Assembly (NCBI GenBank): GCA_964587555.1
Contig: CAZPLR010000005.1
Coordinates: forward strand, 11,541 to 75,540
DNA from: JAHHTP01 sp964587555
Lineage (GTDB): Bacteria; Bacillota; Clostridia; Oscillospirales; Ruminococcaceae
Reading direction: 5' to 3'
DNA: 64,000 nucleotides
The translations under genes and the position numbers were made by a program. Positions 33,070 to 41,375 of the stretch are shown one piece after another. The notes beneath the pieces are model-generated. The model ran no database searches. It had not been told where the DNA came from and saw only the letters and a list, made by a program, of their open reading frames with translations. Numbering within the stretch: position 1 is the stretch's first letter; every line of letters starts with the position of its first letter.

Positions 33070-35478
33070 TTATTTGACCACGAAATTGACCAGCTTGCCC
33101 GGTACGCAGATTTCCTTCATGATGTTCTTTCCCGATGTCGCGGCGATAATCTTTTCATCCGCCCGCGCCGCGGCGATCAACTCCTCCTTCGAGATGTCGG
33201 CAGGAACGCTTAGCTTTGATTTCAGCTTGCCGTTGACCTGCACCACGATCTCGATCATGCTTTCCTTGCACTTCTCCGGATCATACTGCGGCCATGTGCT
33301 CTGGCAAAGCATCGTCTTTCCGCCGATCGCCTCATTTGCTTCCTCGGTCATATGCGGCGCAAACGGATTGAGCAGATGCAGCAAAATTCCGTACTCCGCA
33401 CGGGTAATCTTTCCGCTGTCAGAAATCTTATTCAAAGTTCCCATCATCGCGGCAATCGCGGTGTTAAACTTCATCGCCTCGATATCCTCCGTTACCTTAC
33501 GGATGAGCTTATGGAACTCAGACTCCATCTCGGGGCGGATCTCCCCATCGACTAAAATATCCTGAAGCGACCAGATGCGCTCAAGAAAACGCTTGCAGCC
33601 GCGGATGCTCGACGGCGACCACGGAGCGGCTGCTCCATAATCACCCATAAAGAGGATATAAACGCGAAGCACATCCGCGCCGTACTCGTCCACAACATCG
33701 TTTGGATCGATAACATTTCCCTTCGATTTGCTCATCTTTTCGCCGTCCGGTCCAAGGATCAGTCCCTGCGCTGTGCGCTTGGCGTAAGGCTCTGCGCACG
33801 GAACAACGCCCTGATCGTACAGAAAATGGTGCCAGAAGCGGGAATAGATCATATGACGGGTAACATGCTCCATACCGCCGTTATACCAATCGACCGGCAT
33901 CCAGTATTTCAGCGCCTCTTCAGAAGCGAGAGCGTCCGCGTTTTTCGGATCGCAGTAGCGCAGGAAATACCAAGACGATCCCGCCCACTGCGGCATTGTA
34001 TCGGTTTCTCGCCTTGCGGCGCCGCCGCACCTCGGGCAGGTGCAGTTCACGAAGGAATCCACCTTGGCAAGCGGGCTTTCGCCGCCCTCGCCCGGCTCAA
34101 AATTTTCCATGTCCGGCAGGCGCAGCGGAAGCTCCTCATACGGAACGCCGACCATACCGCAATGCGGGCAGTGAACGATCGGGATCGGCTCCCCCCAATA
34201 GCGCTGACGGTTGAACGCCCAATCCTTCATCTTGTACTGAACTCCCTTTTCGCCAATCCCCTTTTCAGTGAGATACTGAAGCATCCTTTCTATCGCTTCC
34301 TTCTTGGTCTTGATACCGTTGAGGAAGCCGGAATTGACCATCTCGCCGTCGCCGACATACGCTTCCTTGGAAATATCGCCGCCGCTGATAACCTCAATGA
34401 TATCAATGCCGAATTTTTTCGCGAACTCATAGTCACGGCTGTCGTGCGCCGGAACCGCCATAATTGCGCCGGTGCCGTGTCCCATCATAACATAGTCGGA
34501 GATATAAACCGGAATCTCCTTGCCGTTGGCAGGATTGATAGCGGAAATACCGTCGATGCAGACGCCGGTCTTATCTTTCACAAGCTGTGTACGCTCAAAC
34601 TCGGTCTTTTTTGCACAAGCTGCCTTATACGCGTCCAGCGCGTCGATGTTTTTAATCTGCCCGCGATATTTTTCAATGATCGGATGCTCCGGCGCGATGA
34701 CCATAAAGGTGACGCCGAACATCGTATCGCATCTGGTGGTGTAAATGCGCAGCGATTCTCCCTCAGCGCACCCGGTCAGCCTGAAGTCGACAAACGCGCC
34801 CTCCGATCTGCCGATCCAGTTTTTCTGCTGAAGCTTGATATTCGGGAGATAGTCTACCTCCTCTAAACCATGCAGCAGCTTATCCGCATACTCGGTGATG
34901 CGCAGATACCAAACCTCTTTGGATTTCTGGATGATATCGCTTTTGCAGATATCGCATTTGCCGCCCTGCGAGTCCTCGTTTGAAAGGACAACCTTGCAGT
35001 GCGGGCAGTAGTTAACAAGCGCCTTCTCCCTAAAAGCCAGCCCATTGTCAAACATCTTACGGAAGATCCACTGCGTCCATTTGTAATATCCCTCATCGGT
35101 GGTATCGATCACGCGATTCCAATCGAACGAAAAGCCGACCCGCTTAAGCTGAGAGGTAAACTTTTCGATGTTTCGATCGGTCAAAACGCGCGGATGGGTG
35201 TTGTATTTGATCGCAGAGTTCTCGGTTGGAAGTCCGAAAGCGTCAAAGCCGATCGGGAAAAGGACGTTGTAGCCCTGCATCCTCCTCTTTCTGGCGATCA
35301 CCTCAAGTCCGGAGTACGCCTTGATATGGCCGACGTGCATTCCCGCACCGCTTGGGTACGGAAACTCGACCAGCACATAATACTTCGGCTTTGTATAATC
35401 CTCCGCTGCGGCAAATACCTGCTTTTCCTCCCAGATATCCTGCCATTTTTTCTCTACCGAGGTAAAATCGTATTTCAT
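33070..35478 (-). CDS. leuS: Leucyl-tRNA synthetase
   Basis: Class I aminoacyl-tRNA synthetase. HVGH (residues 48-51, in PYPSGAGMHVGHIKAY) is the HIGH motif, and KMSKSKGNV follows near residue 570. The CP1 editing domain lies between, with TTRCDTMFGVTFMVIAPEH and GTGAIMAVPAHDSRDYEFA. A zinc-binding insert is visible in CPHC and CPRC. The ATG at 35478 has AAGGAG five bases upstream; the 34-residue upstream extension lies inside rsfS. Length 802. The rsfS stop overlaps by four bases. It is the last gene of a unit controlled by a T-box at 39593-39888. Confidence 0.97.
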   Translation of the reverse strand: MKYDFTSVEKKWQDIWEEKQVFAAAEDYTKPKYYVLVEFPYPSGAGMHVGHIKAYSGLEVIARKRRMQGYNVLFPIGFDAFGLPTENSAIKYNTHPRVLTDRNIEKFTSQLKRVGFSFDWNRVIDTTDEGYYKWTQWIFRKMFDNGLAFREKALVNYCPHCKVVLSNEDSQGGKCDICKSDIIQKSKEVWYLRITEYADKLLHGLEEVDYLPNIKLQQKNWIGRSEGAFVDFRLTGCAEGESLRIYTTRCDTMFGVTFMVIAPEHPIIEKYRGQIKNIDALDAYKAACAKKTEFERTQLVKDKTGVCIDGISAINPANGKEIPVYISDYVMMGHGTGAIMAVPAHDSRDYEFAKKFGIDIIEVISGGDISKEAYVGDGEMVNSGFLNGIKTKKEAIERMLQYLTEKGIGEKGVQYKMKDWAFNRQRYWGEPIPIVHCPHCGMVGVPYEELPLRLPDMENFEPGEGGESPLAKVDSFVNCTCPRCGGAARRETDTMPQWAGSSWYFLRYCDPKNADALASEEALKYWMPVDWYNGGMEHVTRHMIYSRFWHHFLYDQGVVPCAEPYAKRTAQGLILGPDGEKMSKSKGNVIDPNDVVDEYGADVLRVYILFMGDYGAAAPWSPSSIRGCKRFLERIWSLQDILVDGEIRPEMESEFHKLIRKVTEDIEAMKFNTAIAAMMGTLNKISDSGKITRAEYGILLHLLNPFAPHMTEEANEAIGGKTMLCQSTWPQYDPEKCKESMIEIVVQVNGKLKSKLSVPADISKEELIAAARADEKIIAATSGKNIMKEICVPGKLVNFVVK

Positions 35479-35888
35479 TCTAACTCCTTCTTTCCGTCCC
35501 GCTCGGACTCTGTTTGCTTCTCTGCCGCATCCGGACCTGCAAGCAGCGTTTGCAAATCGATCTTCACGCCGTCTCTCCAAAGCTTATCCAGATTATAAAA
35601 CTCTCTGGTCTGCTGATAAAACAGATGCACGATGATGTCGCCGTAATCCAGCACGATCCAGTTTGAGGTCTGGTATCCCTCGATGCGGCTTGGCGCAAAG
35701 CCGTGCTCCTTTCCAACAAACTCCACCTCGTCTGCAAGCGCGCGCACATGCGTCGTGTTGCTCGCTGAGGCGATAACAAAATAATCGGCAAGAATGGTCA
35801 ACTCGCTGATCTCGATGACTTCAATATCGTCCGCACTTTTCTTAGACAGCGTCCTTGTAATCACGCTGAGCTTCTCTTTGGTTTCCAT
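35475..35888 (-). CDS. rsfS: Ribosome silencing factor RsfS
   Basis: Binds uL14 and keeps the subunits apart in poor nutrition. The 137-residue protein has the conserved KSADDIEVIEISELTILADYFVIASASNTTHVRALADEV and SNWIVLDYGDIIVHLFYQQTREFYNLDKLW. The ATG at 35888 has AGAAAGGA seven bases ahead. It follows the LCP gene by 57 bases and overlaps leuS by four. The Lys/Glu-rich tail from residue 115 is longer than in Bacillus. Confidence 0.94.
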   Translation of the reverse strand: METKEKLSVITRTLSKKSADDIEVIEISELTILADYFVIASASNTTHVRALADEVEFVGKEHGFAPSRIEGYQTSNWIVLDYGDIIVHLFYQQTREFYNLDKLWRDGVKIDLQTLLAGPDAAEKQTESERDGKKELE

Positions 35889-35945
35889 ATATCGTTCCTT
35901 TCTAAAAATACTTTTCACAATCTCAAAATAGGCGCCCATCCCTCG

Positions 35946-37412
35946 TCATGCGGCTAAGTCCGGCGCACTGGTCGTTTCATCCGAGGAAACGCTTTCCTCA
36001 GATGATTCCGGTATGCTCTGTGGGGCTGGCTCGCCGGAAGGCGCGCTGCTCTCCGCGCTCGTTGAATCCTCCGGCAGCTGCGAGGAGGAGGATTCCGGCG
36101 CGGAGGTAGTCGCATCCGATACAGAGCTTTCCGGCTCGCCGGAACTTTCCTGCGATGAGCTGCCAGCCGGTGCGCTGGTCGTGCCGCTCGTCCCGCTGGA
36201 CCAGCTTGATTGATTCGCACCGCTGGACTGGCTTGCTTGGCTGGAGGAGCTTTGTCTGCTGGAAGAGCTGCTCTGCGTCTGCGAGGAGGATGCACCATCC
36301 TTCTGATACTGCTCCTGTTCTCCCTCATACGCATAAGAGGTGTCGTATTCCAAAATCTCCAGCTCTGTCCAGTTGACCTTCTCCCCGTTCTCCCTGAAAT
36401 AATCGTTGAGGAGATCGGCAAGAGGCTTTGCATGCAGCGAAAGCTTTGACAGCCCGTCGTATGGATCGTCAAACGCCGTGACCTCACAGCTATGGAAGCT
36501 GAGATTCTCCGACTTCAGCCCGGAAAGCGAGCTGTAAATATCAAGCGCCGTACTCAGCGTCATGTCGGTCGTCAAATAGTTAAAGACCTGCGGCGCAAGC
36601 TTCAGAATCTCCGATTTACTTAGGCTTAAGCACTTTGTAACAAACGCCTTCAGGAATATCTGCTGCATCTTCATGCGGGTCAGATCGCCCGCCGCATAAG
36701 CATGGCGCTCTCTGACAAACTTATTGGCGGCTCTGCCGTCCAGCGTCTGTATGCCCTTTACAATCGTAACGCCCTCCAGCGTGAAGGAATACGGCGAATC
36801 CACCGTTACCCCGCCGATCGAATCGACGATCGCCTCAAATCCATCCATATTCAGCACTACGTAATAATCCAACGGCAGCTTCAGCATACGGTTGATCTTA
36901 CGCGCAAGATTTTCAATGCCGCCGTTTGTCTGCGCGCCGTAGATGGCATTGAGCTTTCCGGTTGTGTAATCGGTGCCGATATAGGAGTCGCGCGGAAGCT
37001 GCAAAACATCCGCCGTCTGGTTGACATAATCCAGATGGATGACCATCATCACGTCGGTCAGCTTGGCGCGCGCGGTGTTTTCCTGATAGTCCACACCGCA
37101 CAGCAGGATGTTCAGGTACTTATCCGTTTCCTCCTCCGTATGCTTAAGCGACGAGTCAATCTTTCCGTCGTCGCTGCCGGAATTATTCTCTGAGTCCACA
37201 AGAATCTCCTGATTCATAATTTGGTCGCATGCAATGGCAAGCCCGCTTCCCGCAAGGCACAGCACCAAAACGCAGATGAGCAGTAACCTTGCCCACCTCT
37301 TAACTTTTAAGTAGCCGAAAAAGGTCAGCTTTTTTGTCCCTCCGGATATCTCCTGCTGCGTCTTGATCTCATTTTCCGGCGTGTCGTTTCTTTTTTCGGT
37401 ATTGTCCGCCAA
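35946..37412 (-). CDS. LCP family (LytR-CpsA-Psr) cell-wall glycopolymer transferase with Ser-rich tail
   Basis: Membrane-anchored enzyme that attaches anionic polymers to peptidoglycan. After about 40 cytosolic residues there is one membrane helix (WARLLLICVLVLCLAGSGLAIA). The LCP domain follows with ILLCGVDYQE, DVMMVIHLDYVNQTADVLQLPRDSYIG, and INRMLKLPLDYYVVLNMDGFEAIVDSIGGV. Arg of the RERHAYAAGDLTRMKMQQ region is the expected pyrophosphate contact. The last 115 residues are almost only Ser, Gln, Thr, Ala, Glu and Pro, unlike typical LCP proteins. The start is a TTG six bases after GGGAGG. Confidence 0.9.
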   Translation of the reverse strand: MADNTEKRNDTPENEIKTQQEISGGTKKLTFFGYLKVKRWARLLLICVLVLCLAGSGLAIACDQIMNQEILVDSENNSGSDDGKIDSSLKHTEEETDKYLNILLCGVDYQENTARAKLTDVMMVIHLDYVNQTADVLQLPRDSYIGTDYTTGKLNAIYGAQTNGGIENLARKINRMLKLPLDYYVVLNMDGFEAIVDSIGGVTVDSPYSFTLEGVTIVKGIQTLDGRAANKFVRERHAYAAGDLTRMKMQQIFLKAFVTKCLSLSKSEILKLAPQVFNYLTTDMTLSTALDIYSSLSGLKSENLSFHSCEVTAFDDPYDGLSKLSLHAKPLADLLNDYFRENGEKVNWTELEILEYDTSYAYEGEQEQYQKDGASSSQTQSSSSSRQSSSSQASQSSGANQSSWSSGTSGTTSAPAGSSSQESSGEPESSVSDATTSAPESSSSQLPEDSTSAESSAPSGEPAPQSIPESSEESVSSDETTSAPDLAA

Positions 37413-37427
37413 TGATATCCTCCCTTT

Positions 37428-38006
37428 CTATCCATTCTGCGCTTTGATACGCAAAAGCGTTTCGTTATAACACTCTACCGTATCCGTCGGCAAAAAGCTG
37501 CGCTCTGTATGCACCTTGCGAAGCGTATCGAGAATTAATTCGATAATTACTCCATCGATATCCGTGTAGGATTGTGCGCGCAGCCGTTTTACGCCTTGAT
37601 ACTTCCTGTCCTCCGAGGTCGCGTCCGCCACAAAGATGACCTTCTCCAAAACGCTCATGCCGCCGCGTCCTGTCGTATGATAACTGATCGCGTTCAAAAC
37701 ATCCGCATCCTTTATCCCAAGCTCGTCCCGCGCAAACAGCATCCCGGTTTTCGCATGATACAACGGCGGCGTATGCAAAATTTCCGGCGGAAAGGCAATG
37801 TCCGACTGTTTCAGCTTCTGAAGCTGGCGGTCGCTGCTCTCCTCCTTCGTAATATCGTGCAGCAAAGCGGAAAGCTCCGCCTTCGCCATGTCTGCGCCGT
37901 ATTTTTCCGCTAAGATCATCGCCTGTCTGCGTACCGCGAACACATGCGCAAGCCGCTTTGGCGAAAGGCGTACCGCAAGCAGCTTTTCTATCTCAGCAAT
38001 CGTCAC
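37428..38006 (-). CDS. yqeK: YqeK family HD-domain diadenosine tetraphosphatase
   Basis: HD-superfamily hydrolase that splits Ap4A symmetrically in the Bacillus-type family. The HD residues are His21 (LAHVFAVRRQA), His50 and Asp51 (ALLHDITKEES), and a third His in ISYHTTGRGGMSVLEKVIFVADATSE. I use the GTG at 38006 with AAGGGGG eight bases ahead; the longer reading lies inside nadD. It overlaps the nadD stop by 14 bases and sits 15 before the LCP gene, the gene order seen in Bacillus (nadD-yqeK). Confidence 0.92.
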   Translation of the reverse strand: MTIAEIEKLLAVRLSPKRLAHVFAVRRQAMILAEKYGADMAKAELSALLHDITKEESSDRQLQKLKQSDIAFPPEILHTPPLYHAKTGMLFARDELGIKDADVLNAISYHTTGRGGMSVLEKVIFVADATSEDRKYQGVKRLRAQSYTDIDGVIIELILDTLRKVHTERSFLPTDTVECYNETLLRIKAQNG

Positions 38007-38661
38007 TCGTATGGCCCCCTTCCAAGCGCTTCCCGGCGTTTTCATCCCGGTACAGCCCACGCTTTACTATATACGCATATACCCCCGCCGGAAGATACCT
38101 CTCTGCACTTTCCTCTCCGCAGGAAAGCATCCGCCGCAGTTGTGTAGAAGAAATATCGATGCACGCCGACGGTACCAGATGAACAAAATCCCGTTTCAAA
38201 AATGGATAGTCCTTTCTCATCTGCTCCGCCTTTTGCTGGATAAGCGCAAAATCCGCTTCCTTTCTGCCGCTGACCGCAAGACTGCAAAGAGATAAAATCC
38301 TTTTCCATTGATACCATTTGTCAAAGCACAAAAACATATCCGTCCCCATAACAAAGAAAAACGTATCCTGCGGGTATAATTCCTTTAATCTTTCCATCGT
38401 GTAGACGGTGTAGCTTTTTCCGCCAGAATTGATCTCAATATCGCTCACCTCGGCAAACGGAAGCTCCCGCGCAGCGATACGGCACATTGCAAGCCTATCC
38501 TCATTGCGCGTTAAATGTCTGCCCTGCTTATGCGGCGGGAGGTTCGCCGGGATCAACAGCGCACGATCTGCCTCCAGCGCCTCGCAGCAGGCGCTGATCA
38601 GCCGCAGATGCCCGTTATGCACCGGATCAAAGCTGCCGCCGAAAACTGCTGTTTTCCTCAC
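37993..38661 (-). CDS. nadD: Nicotinate-nucleotide adenylyltransferase
   Basis: Joins nicotinate mononucleotide with ATP to give deamido-NAD+. The nucleotidyltransferase motif GGSFDPVHNGHL is at residues 8-19, and the C-terminal ISSTQLRRML replaces the usual ISSTxIR. FFVMGTDMFLCFDKWYQW is also typical. The start is a GTG 5 bases after GAGGG. It is 11 bases after yhbY and overlaps yqeK by 14. Length 222 is normal. Confidence 0.94.
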   Translation of the reverse strand: MRKTAVFGGSFDPVHNGHLRLISACCEALEADRALLIPANLPPHKQGRHLTRNEDRLAMCRIAARELPFAEVSDIEINSGGKSYTVYTMERLKELYPQDTFFFVMGTDMFLCFDKWYQWKRILSLCSLAVSGRKEADFALIQQKAEQMRKDYPFLKRDFVHLVPSACIDISSTQLRRMLSCGEESAERYLPAGVYAYIVKRGLYRDENAGKRLEGGHTSDDC

Positions 38662-38672
38662 GTTTTCCCTCT

Positions 38673-38963
38673 TTACTTCAAAATATAGATCGGATTTTTA
38701 TCAAATGCGCGGTAAAGCACCACGCGGGTGCCAATGCACTGTACGACCTCACAGGTAAGCTTTTCCGTAATCTGTCCTGCGGCGTCCTTTGCCGAAAGCA
38801 TTGAATTTTCCAAAACACGCACCTTTATCATCTCGCGCGCTTTCAGCGCATCGTCGATCTGTTTGATCACCCGGTCGCTGACCCCCTCCTTGCCAATCTG
38901 GAGGATGGTTTCCATGCTATTTGCGTAAGCGCGCAGCTTTGCTCTTTCCTTAGTCGTTAACAT
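38673..38963 (-). CDS. yhbY: YhbY family RNA-binding (CRM domain) protein
   Basis: A 96-residue CRM-domain protein associated with assembly of the large ribosomal subunit. The family sequence is clear in KERAKLRAYANSMETILQIGKEGVSDRVIKQIDDALKAREMIKVRVLEN and in CEVVQCIGTRVVLYRAF. It lies between rdgB and nadD with short gaps, the order found in other Firmicutes. Confidence 0.93.
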   Translation of the reverse strand: MLTTKERAKLRAYANSMETILQIGKEGVSDRVIKQIDDALKAREMIKVRVLENSMLSAKDAAGQITEKLTCEVVQCIGTRVVLYRAFDKNPIYILK

Positions 38964-38987
38964 CTCGTTTTCCTCTCTGCTCTATAT

Positions 38988-39572
38988 TTATGCTTCAATC
39001 CCCAATTCCTCGAAAAGCCGCAGCAATCTTGCAAACGCCCTTCCGCGATGACTGACCGCGTCCTTCTTCTCATCCGGCAGCTGCGCCATACTGGTTTGAC
39101 CAATATAAAAAATCGGGTCATAGCCAAAGCCATGCTCGCCGGCCTTCGCAAAGCCAATCCTCCCCGCAACATCTCCGCTTACCGCATATTCCTCGCCCCG
39201 CGCCCTCACAAAGTGGATCGCGCAGACAAATTTTGCACCGCGGTTTTCTGCCGGAACGCCCTTCAGCTCGGTCAAAATACGCGCACAGCCGTCCTTTCCC
39301 TCCGCGCTCTCGGCGTAACGGGCGGTATATACGCCCGGAAAGCCGTTCAGCGCATCGACACAAAGGCCGGAATCGTCCGCAATGGTCGGAATCCCCGTTT
39401 GCTCATAAAGCGCCCTTGCCTTGATCGCCGCATTCTCCGCAAAGGTTCTTCCGGTCTCCTCTACATCAAGAGAAACGCCCAAATCCTTCGGCGAAAGGAT
39501 TTCGTTTGCCGGAAACATCCTGCGAAACTCCGCAAGCTTATGCGCGTTTCCGGTCGCCAACAATAATTTCAT
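38988..39572 (-). CDS. rdgB: XTP/dITP diphosphatase (RdgB/HAM1 type)
   Basis: Cleans the nucleotide pool of ITP, dITP and XTP. The 194-residue protein starts MKLLLATGNAHKLAEF and has DDSGLCVDALNGFPGVYTARYAE, GFGYDPIFYIG and the SHRGRAF loop. The ATG at 39572 has AAGGAG seven bases ahead. The 35-residue upstream extension lies in the T-box terminator. It is the first gene after the T-box leader. Confidence 0.95.
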   Translation of the reverse strand: MKLLLATGNAHKLAEFRRMFPANEILSPKDLGVSLDVEETGRTFAENAAIKARALYEQTGIPTIADDSGLCVDALNGFPGVYTARYAESAEGKDGCARILTELKGVPAENRGAKFVCAIHFVRARGEEYAVSGDVAGRIGFAKAGEHGFGYDPIFYIGQTSMAQLPDEKKDAVSHRGRAFARLLRLFEELGIEA

Positions 39573-39592
39573 GATAAAACTCCTTTTCGGAT

Positions 39593-39888
39593 GACAAAAA
39601 AGGCTTTCGCCCCTTGTAATCTCTGCAAGAGGCGAAAGCCGTTCACTTCCGCGGTACCACTCTGCTTGGCATGACATATGCCCACTTGTTGCAGCCGACT
39701 TCTGCGCGGCTGCTTTCCTTGCTAACGGGAGGTTATCCGGCCGCGCCTACGCAAAGCAAACTGCTTTTTCAGGCGGCTGCTCAAGGGGGAGAAACGAAAG
39801 CGCCCGCTGCCGTCTTTCACCAGCCGACGGCTCTCTGGAAGTCGCACTGCTACCGCATTGCCCTGTCTTCGCATTTGATGTGATATGA
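39593..39888 (-). promoter_or_regulatory. T-box leader, leucine type, with terminator
   Basis: A T-box leader on the minus strand. The T-box core AGAGTGGTACCGCGG spans about 39649-39663. Its terminator is a 10-bp stem (39602-39611 with 39631-39640) followed by a run of T. Stem I shows AGAGAG then the apical CCGTC/GACGG stem with GGTGAAA. A CUC triplet at 39789-39791 sits five bases ahead of UGAG, the specifier position, and reads leucine. UGGU pairs with ACCA, fitting the A73 of tRNA-Leu. It precedes rdgB, and leuS is the seventh gene downstream. The specifier call is by spacing alone. Confidence 0.85.
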
Positions 39889-39894
39889 TATTTT

Positions 39895-39923
39895 ATTATA
39901 TCAACTTCACGCTGCTTTGTCAA
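39895..39923 (-). promoter_or_regulatory. Consensus sigma-A promoter for the T-box operon
   Basis: On the minus strand TTGACA (39918-39923), 17 bases and TATAAT (39895-39900), both perfect. Transcription would start near 39888 at the head of the T-box leader. Bases 39924-39976 hold a GC-rich palindromic stretch after the GNAT gene without a clear U-tract. Confidence 0.92.
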
Positions 39924-39976
39924 GCATTTTTTATTTGATATTTCCGGCGCGGCGGCGCGCTGTAACCGCGCTCCGC

Positions 39977-40432
39977 TCAGCTTCGATGAACATACATCCT
40001 AGACGGCTTTTCCTCACCGTCGCCCTGCGCCGTACAGTAAAACTCCCATCCATAGCGCTCGTAAAAGGAGGTGTGATCTGTCAAAAGATACAAAACGCCG
40101 ATCCCTCTCTCCTTCATGTCCGCGCAAACAAAATTTAACAAGGCGCCGGCAATTCCCTTGCAGCGCTTGTCCAGCTCGGTATAAACCGCGCAGACGTTCG
40201 GCGAAAGATCTTTTCTATTGTGAAAATCATTCTCAATTACGCCCAATCCGCCGATAATCCTGTCGCCCTCTATTGCCATATACCACTGTGGAACCGGCTT
40301 TTGGGCGGTCAAACAGTCCTCCATGCTCTGGGCGTACGCGGCGTAAGGAATCCTCCATTTTTCGCAAAACCATCGAGCCGCCCGTTCCTTCAGCTCCGGC
40401 TTATCGGCAAGACGGACAAGCTGATAATCCAT
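39977..40432 (-). CDS. GNAT family N-acetyltransferase
   Basis: A 151-residue acetyltransferase-type protein. The fold is seen in the central strand IIGGLGVIENDFHNRKDLSPNVCAVYTELDKRCKGIAGALLNFVCADMKERGIGVLYLLTDH, with the acetyl-CoA loop represented by RCKGIAGALL. Then comes a terminal TSFYERYGWEFYC, common in the family. The substrate cannot be told. I use the ATG at 40432, nine bases after AGAAGGG; an earlier ATG at 40453 overlaps the ftsY stop. It is the last gene of the smc-ftsY group. Confidence 0.85.
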   Translation of the reverse strand: MDYQLVRLADKPELKERAARWFCEKWRIPYAAYAQSMEDCLTAQKPVPQWYMAIEGDRIIGGLGVIENDFHNRKDLSPNVCAVYTELDKRCKGIAGALLNFVCADMKERGIGVLYLLTDHTSFYERYGWEFYCTAQGDGEEKPSRMYVHRS

Positions 40433-40452
40433 ATCGTCATTCCCTTCTGTCA

Positions 40453-41358
40453 TTATGAAAACAGCGCGTCGGCAAAATCCCTTGCGCAAAACGGCTGCAG
40501 ATCATCCAGCTGCTCACCCACGCCGATGAACTTGACCGGAAGCCCGGTTTCCTCGCGAATTGCAATCACCACGCCGCCTTTCGCAGTACCGTCCAGCTTG
40601 GTCAGCACAATGCCGGTCAGGTCGGTCGTTTCCGCAAACAGCTTCGCCTGATTGACTCCGTTCTGTCCCGTCGTCGCATCCAAAACAAGCAGGGCTTCAA
40701 CCGGTACATCCCCCATCTCTCTGCGGATGACGCGGTTGATCTTTGCAAGCTCGTCCATCAGATTCTTCTTGTTGTGCAGCCTGCCCGCCGTGTCGCAGAT
40801 CACCAGATCGCTCTTACGCGCCTTTCCAGCTTGAATCGTATCAAACACGACCGCAGCCGGATCGGAGCCTTCGCTGTGACAGACGATATCCGCATCGGCG
40901 CGCTCCGCCCAGATTTTCAGCTGGTCAATCGCCGCGGCGCGAAAGGTGTCCGCAGCGCCCAAAAGCACCCTTTTCCCCTGCATTTTATAGTAATACGCCA
41001 TCTTTCCAATCGTTGTGGTCTTGCCGACCCCGTTGACGCCGATGACCAAAATAACGGTCGGTTTATTCTGAAACTCAATTGTACTGTCCTCGCCCATAAT
41101 CTCGACAACGATATCCTTCAGCATCTCCGTGATCGCTTCCGGATTCGTTTCACCGGATTTCTTCACCCGGTCGCGCAGCATCCCGCAGATCTTTTCAGCG
41201 GTATGCACGCCGACGTCGGACATAATCAGCGTATCTTCCAATTCCTCAAAAAGCTCCTCGTCGATCTTGCGGAAGGAATGGATCACATCCTCGATCCTGC
41301 CGATCATCGAGTCGCGCGTTTTTTTCAAGCCTGCCTTGATCCGATCAAAAAATCCCAT
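40453..41358 (-). CDS. ftsY: Signal recognition particle receptor FtsY
   Basis: SRP-GTPase that docks ribosome-SRP complexes at the membrane. The N domain covers about residues 20-95. The P-loop GVNGVGKT is at 107-114, followed by DTFRAAAIDQLKIWAER, DTAGRLHNKKNLMDEL and TKLDGTAKGGVV. At 301 residues it is the short form without the acidic A domain, usual in Firmicutes. It lies 17 bases after smc. Confidence 0.97.
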   Translation of the reverse strand: MGFFDRIKAGLKKTRDSMIGRIEDVIHSFRKIDEELFEELEDTLIMSDVGVHTAEKICGMLRDRVKKSGETNPEAITEMLKDIVVEIMGEDSTIEFQNKPTVILVIGVNGVGKTTTIGKMAYYYKMQGKRVLLGAADTFRAAAIDQLKIWAERADADIVCHSEGSDPAAVVFDTIQAGKARKSDLVICDTAGRLHNKKNLMDELAKINRVIRREMGDVPVEALLVLDATTGQNGVNQAKLFAETTDLTGIVLTKLDGTAKGGVVIAIREETGLPVKFIGVGEQLDDLQPFCARDFADALFS

Positions 41359-41375
41359 TTTTTCTCTCCCTTTCC

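Noticed and set aside
33826..34866. A 346-codon plus-strand reading frame
   Set aside because: Antisense to leuS; composition and absence of a ribosome site indicate a shadow.
35946..36290. Tandem repeat or CRISPR-like array in the Ser-rich region
   Set aside because: Codon-level repetition of a serine-rich protein tail; no regular direct repeats or spacers.
39924..39976. A terminator for the ftsY-GNAT transcript
   Set aside because: The GC palindrome is not followed by a U-tract on the minus strand, so evidence is insufficient.
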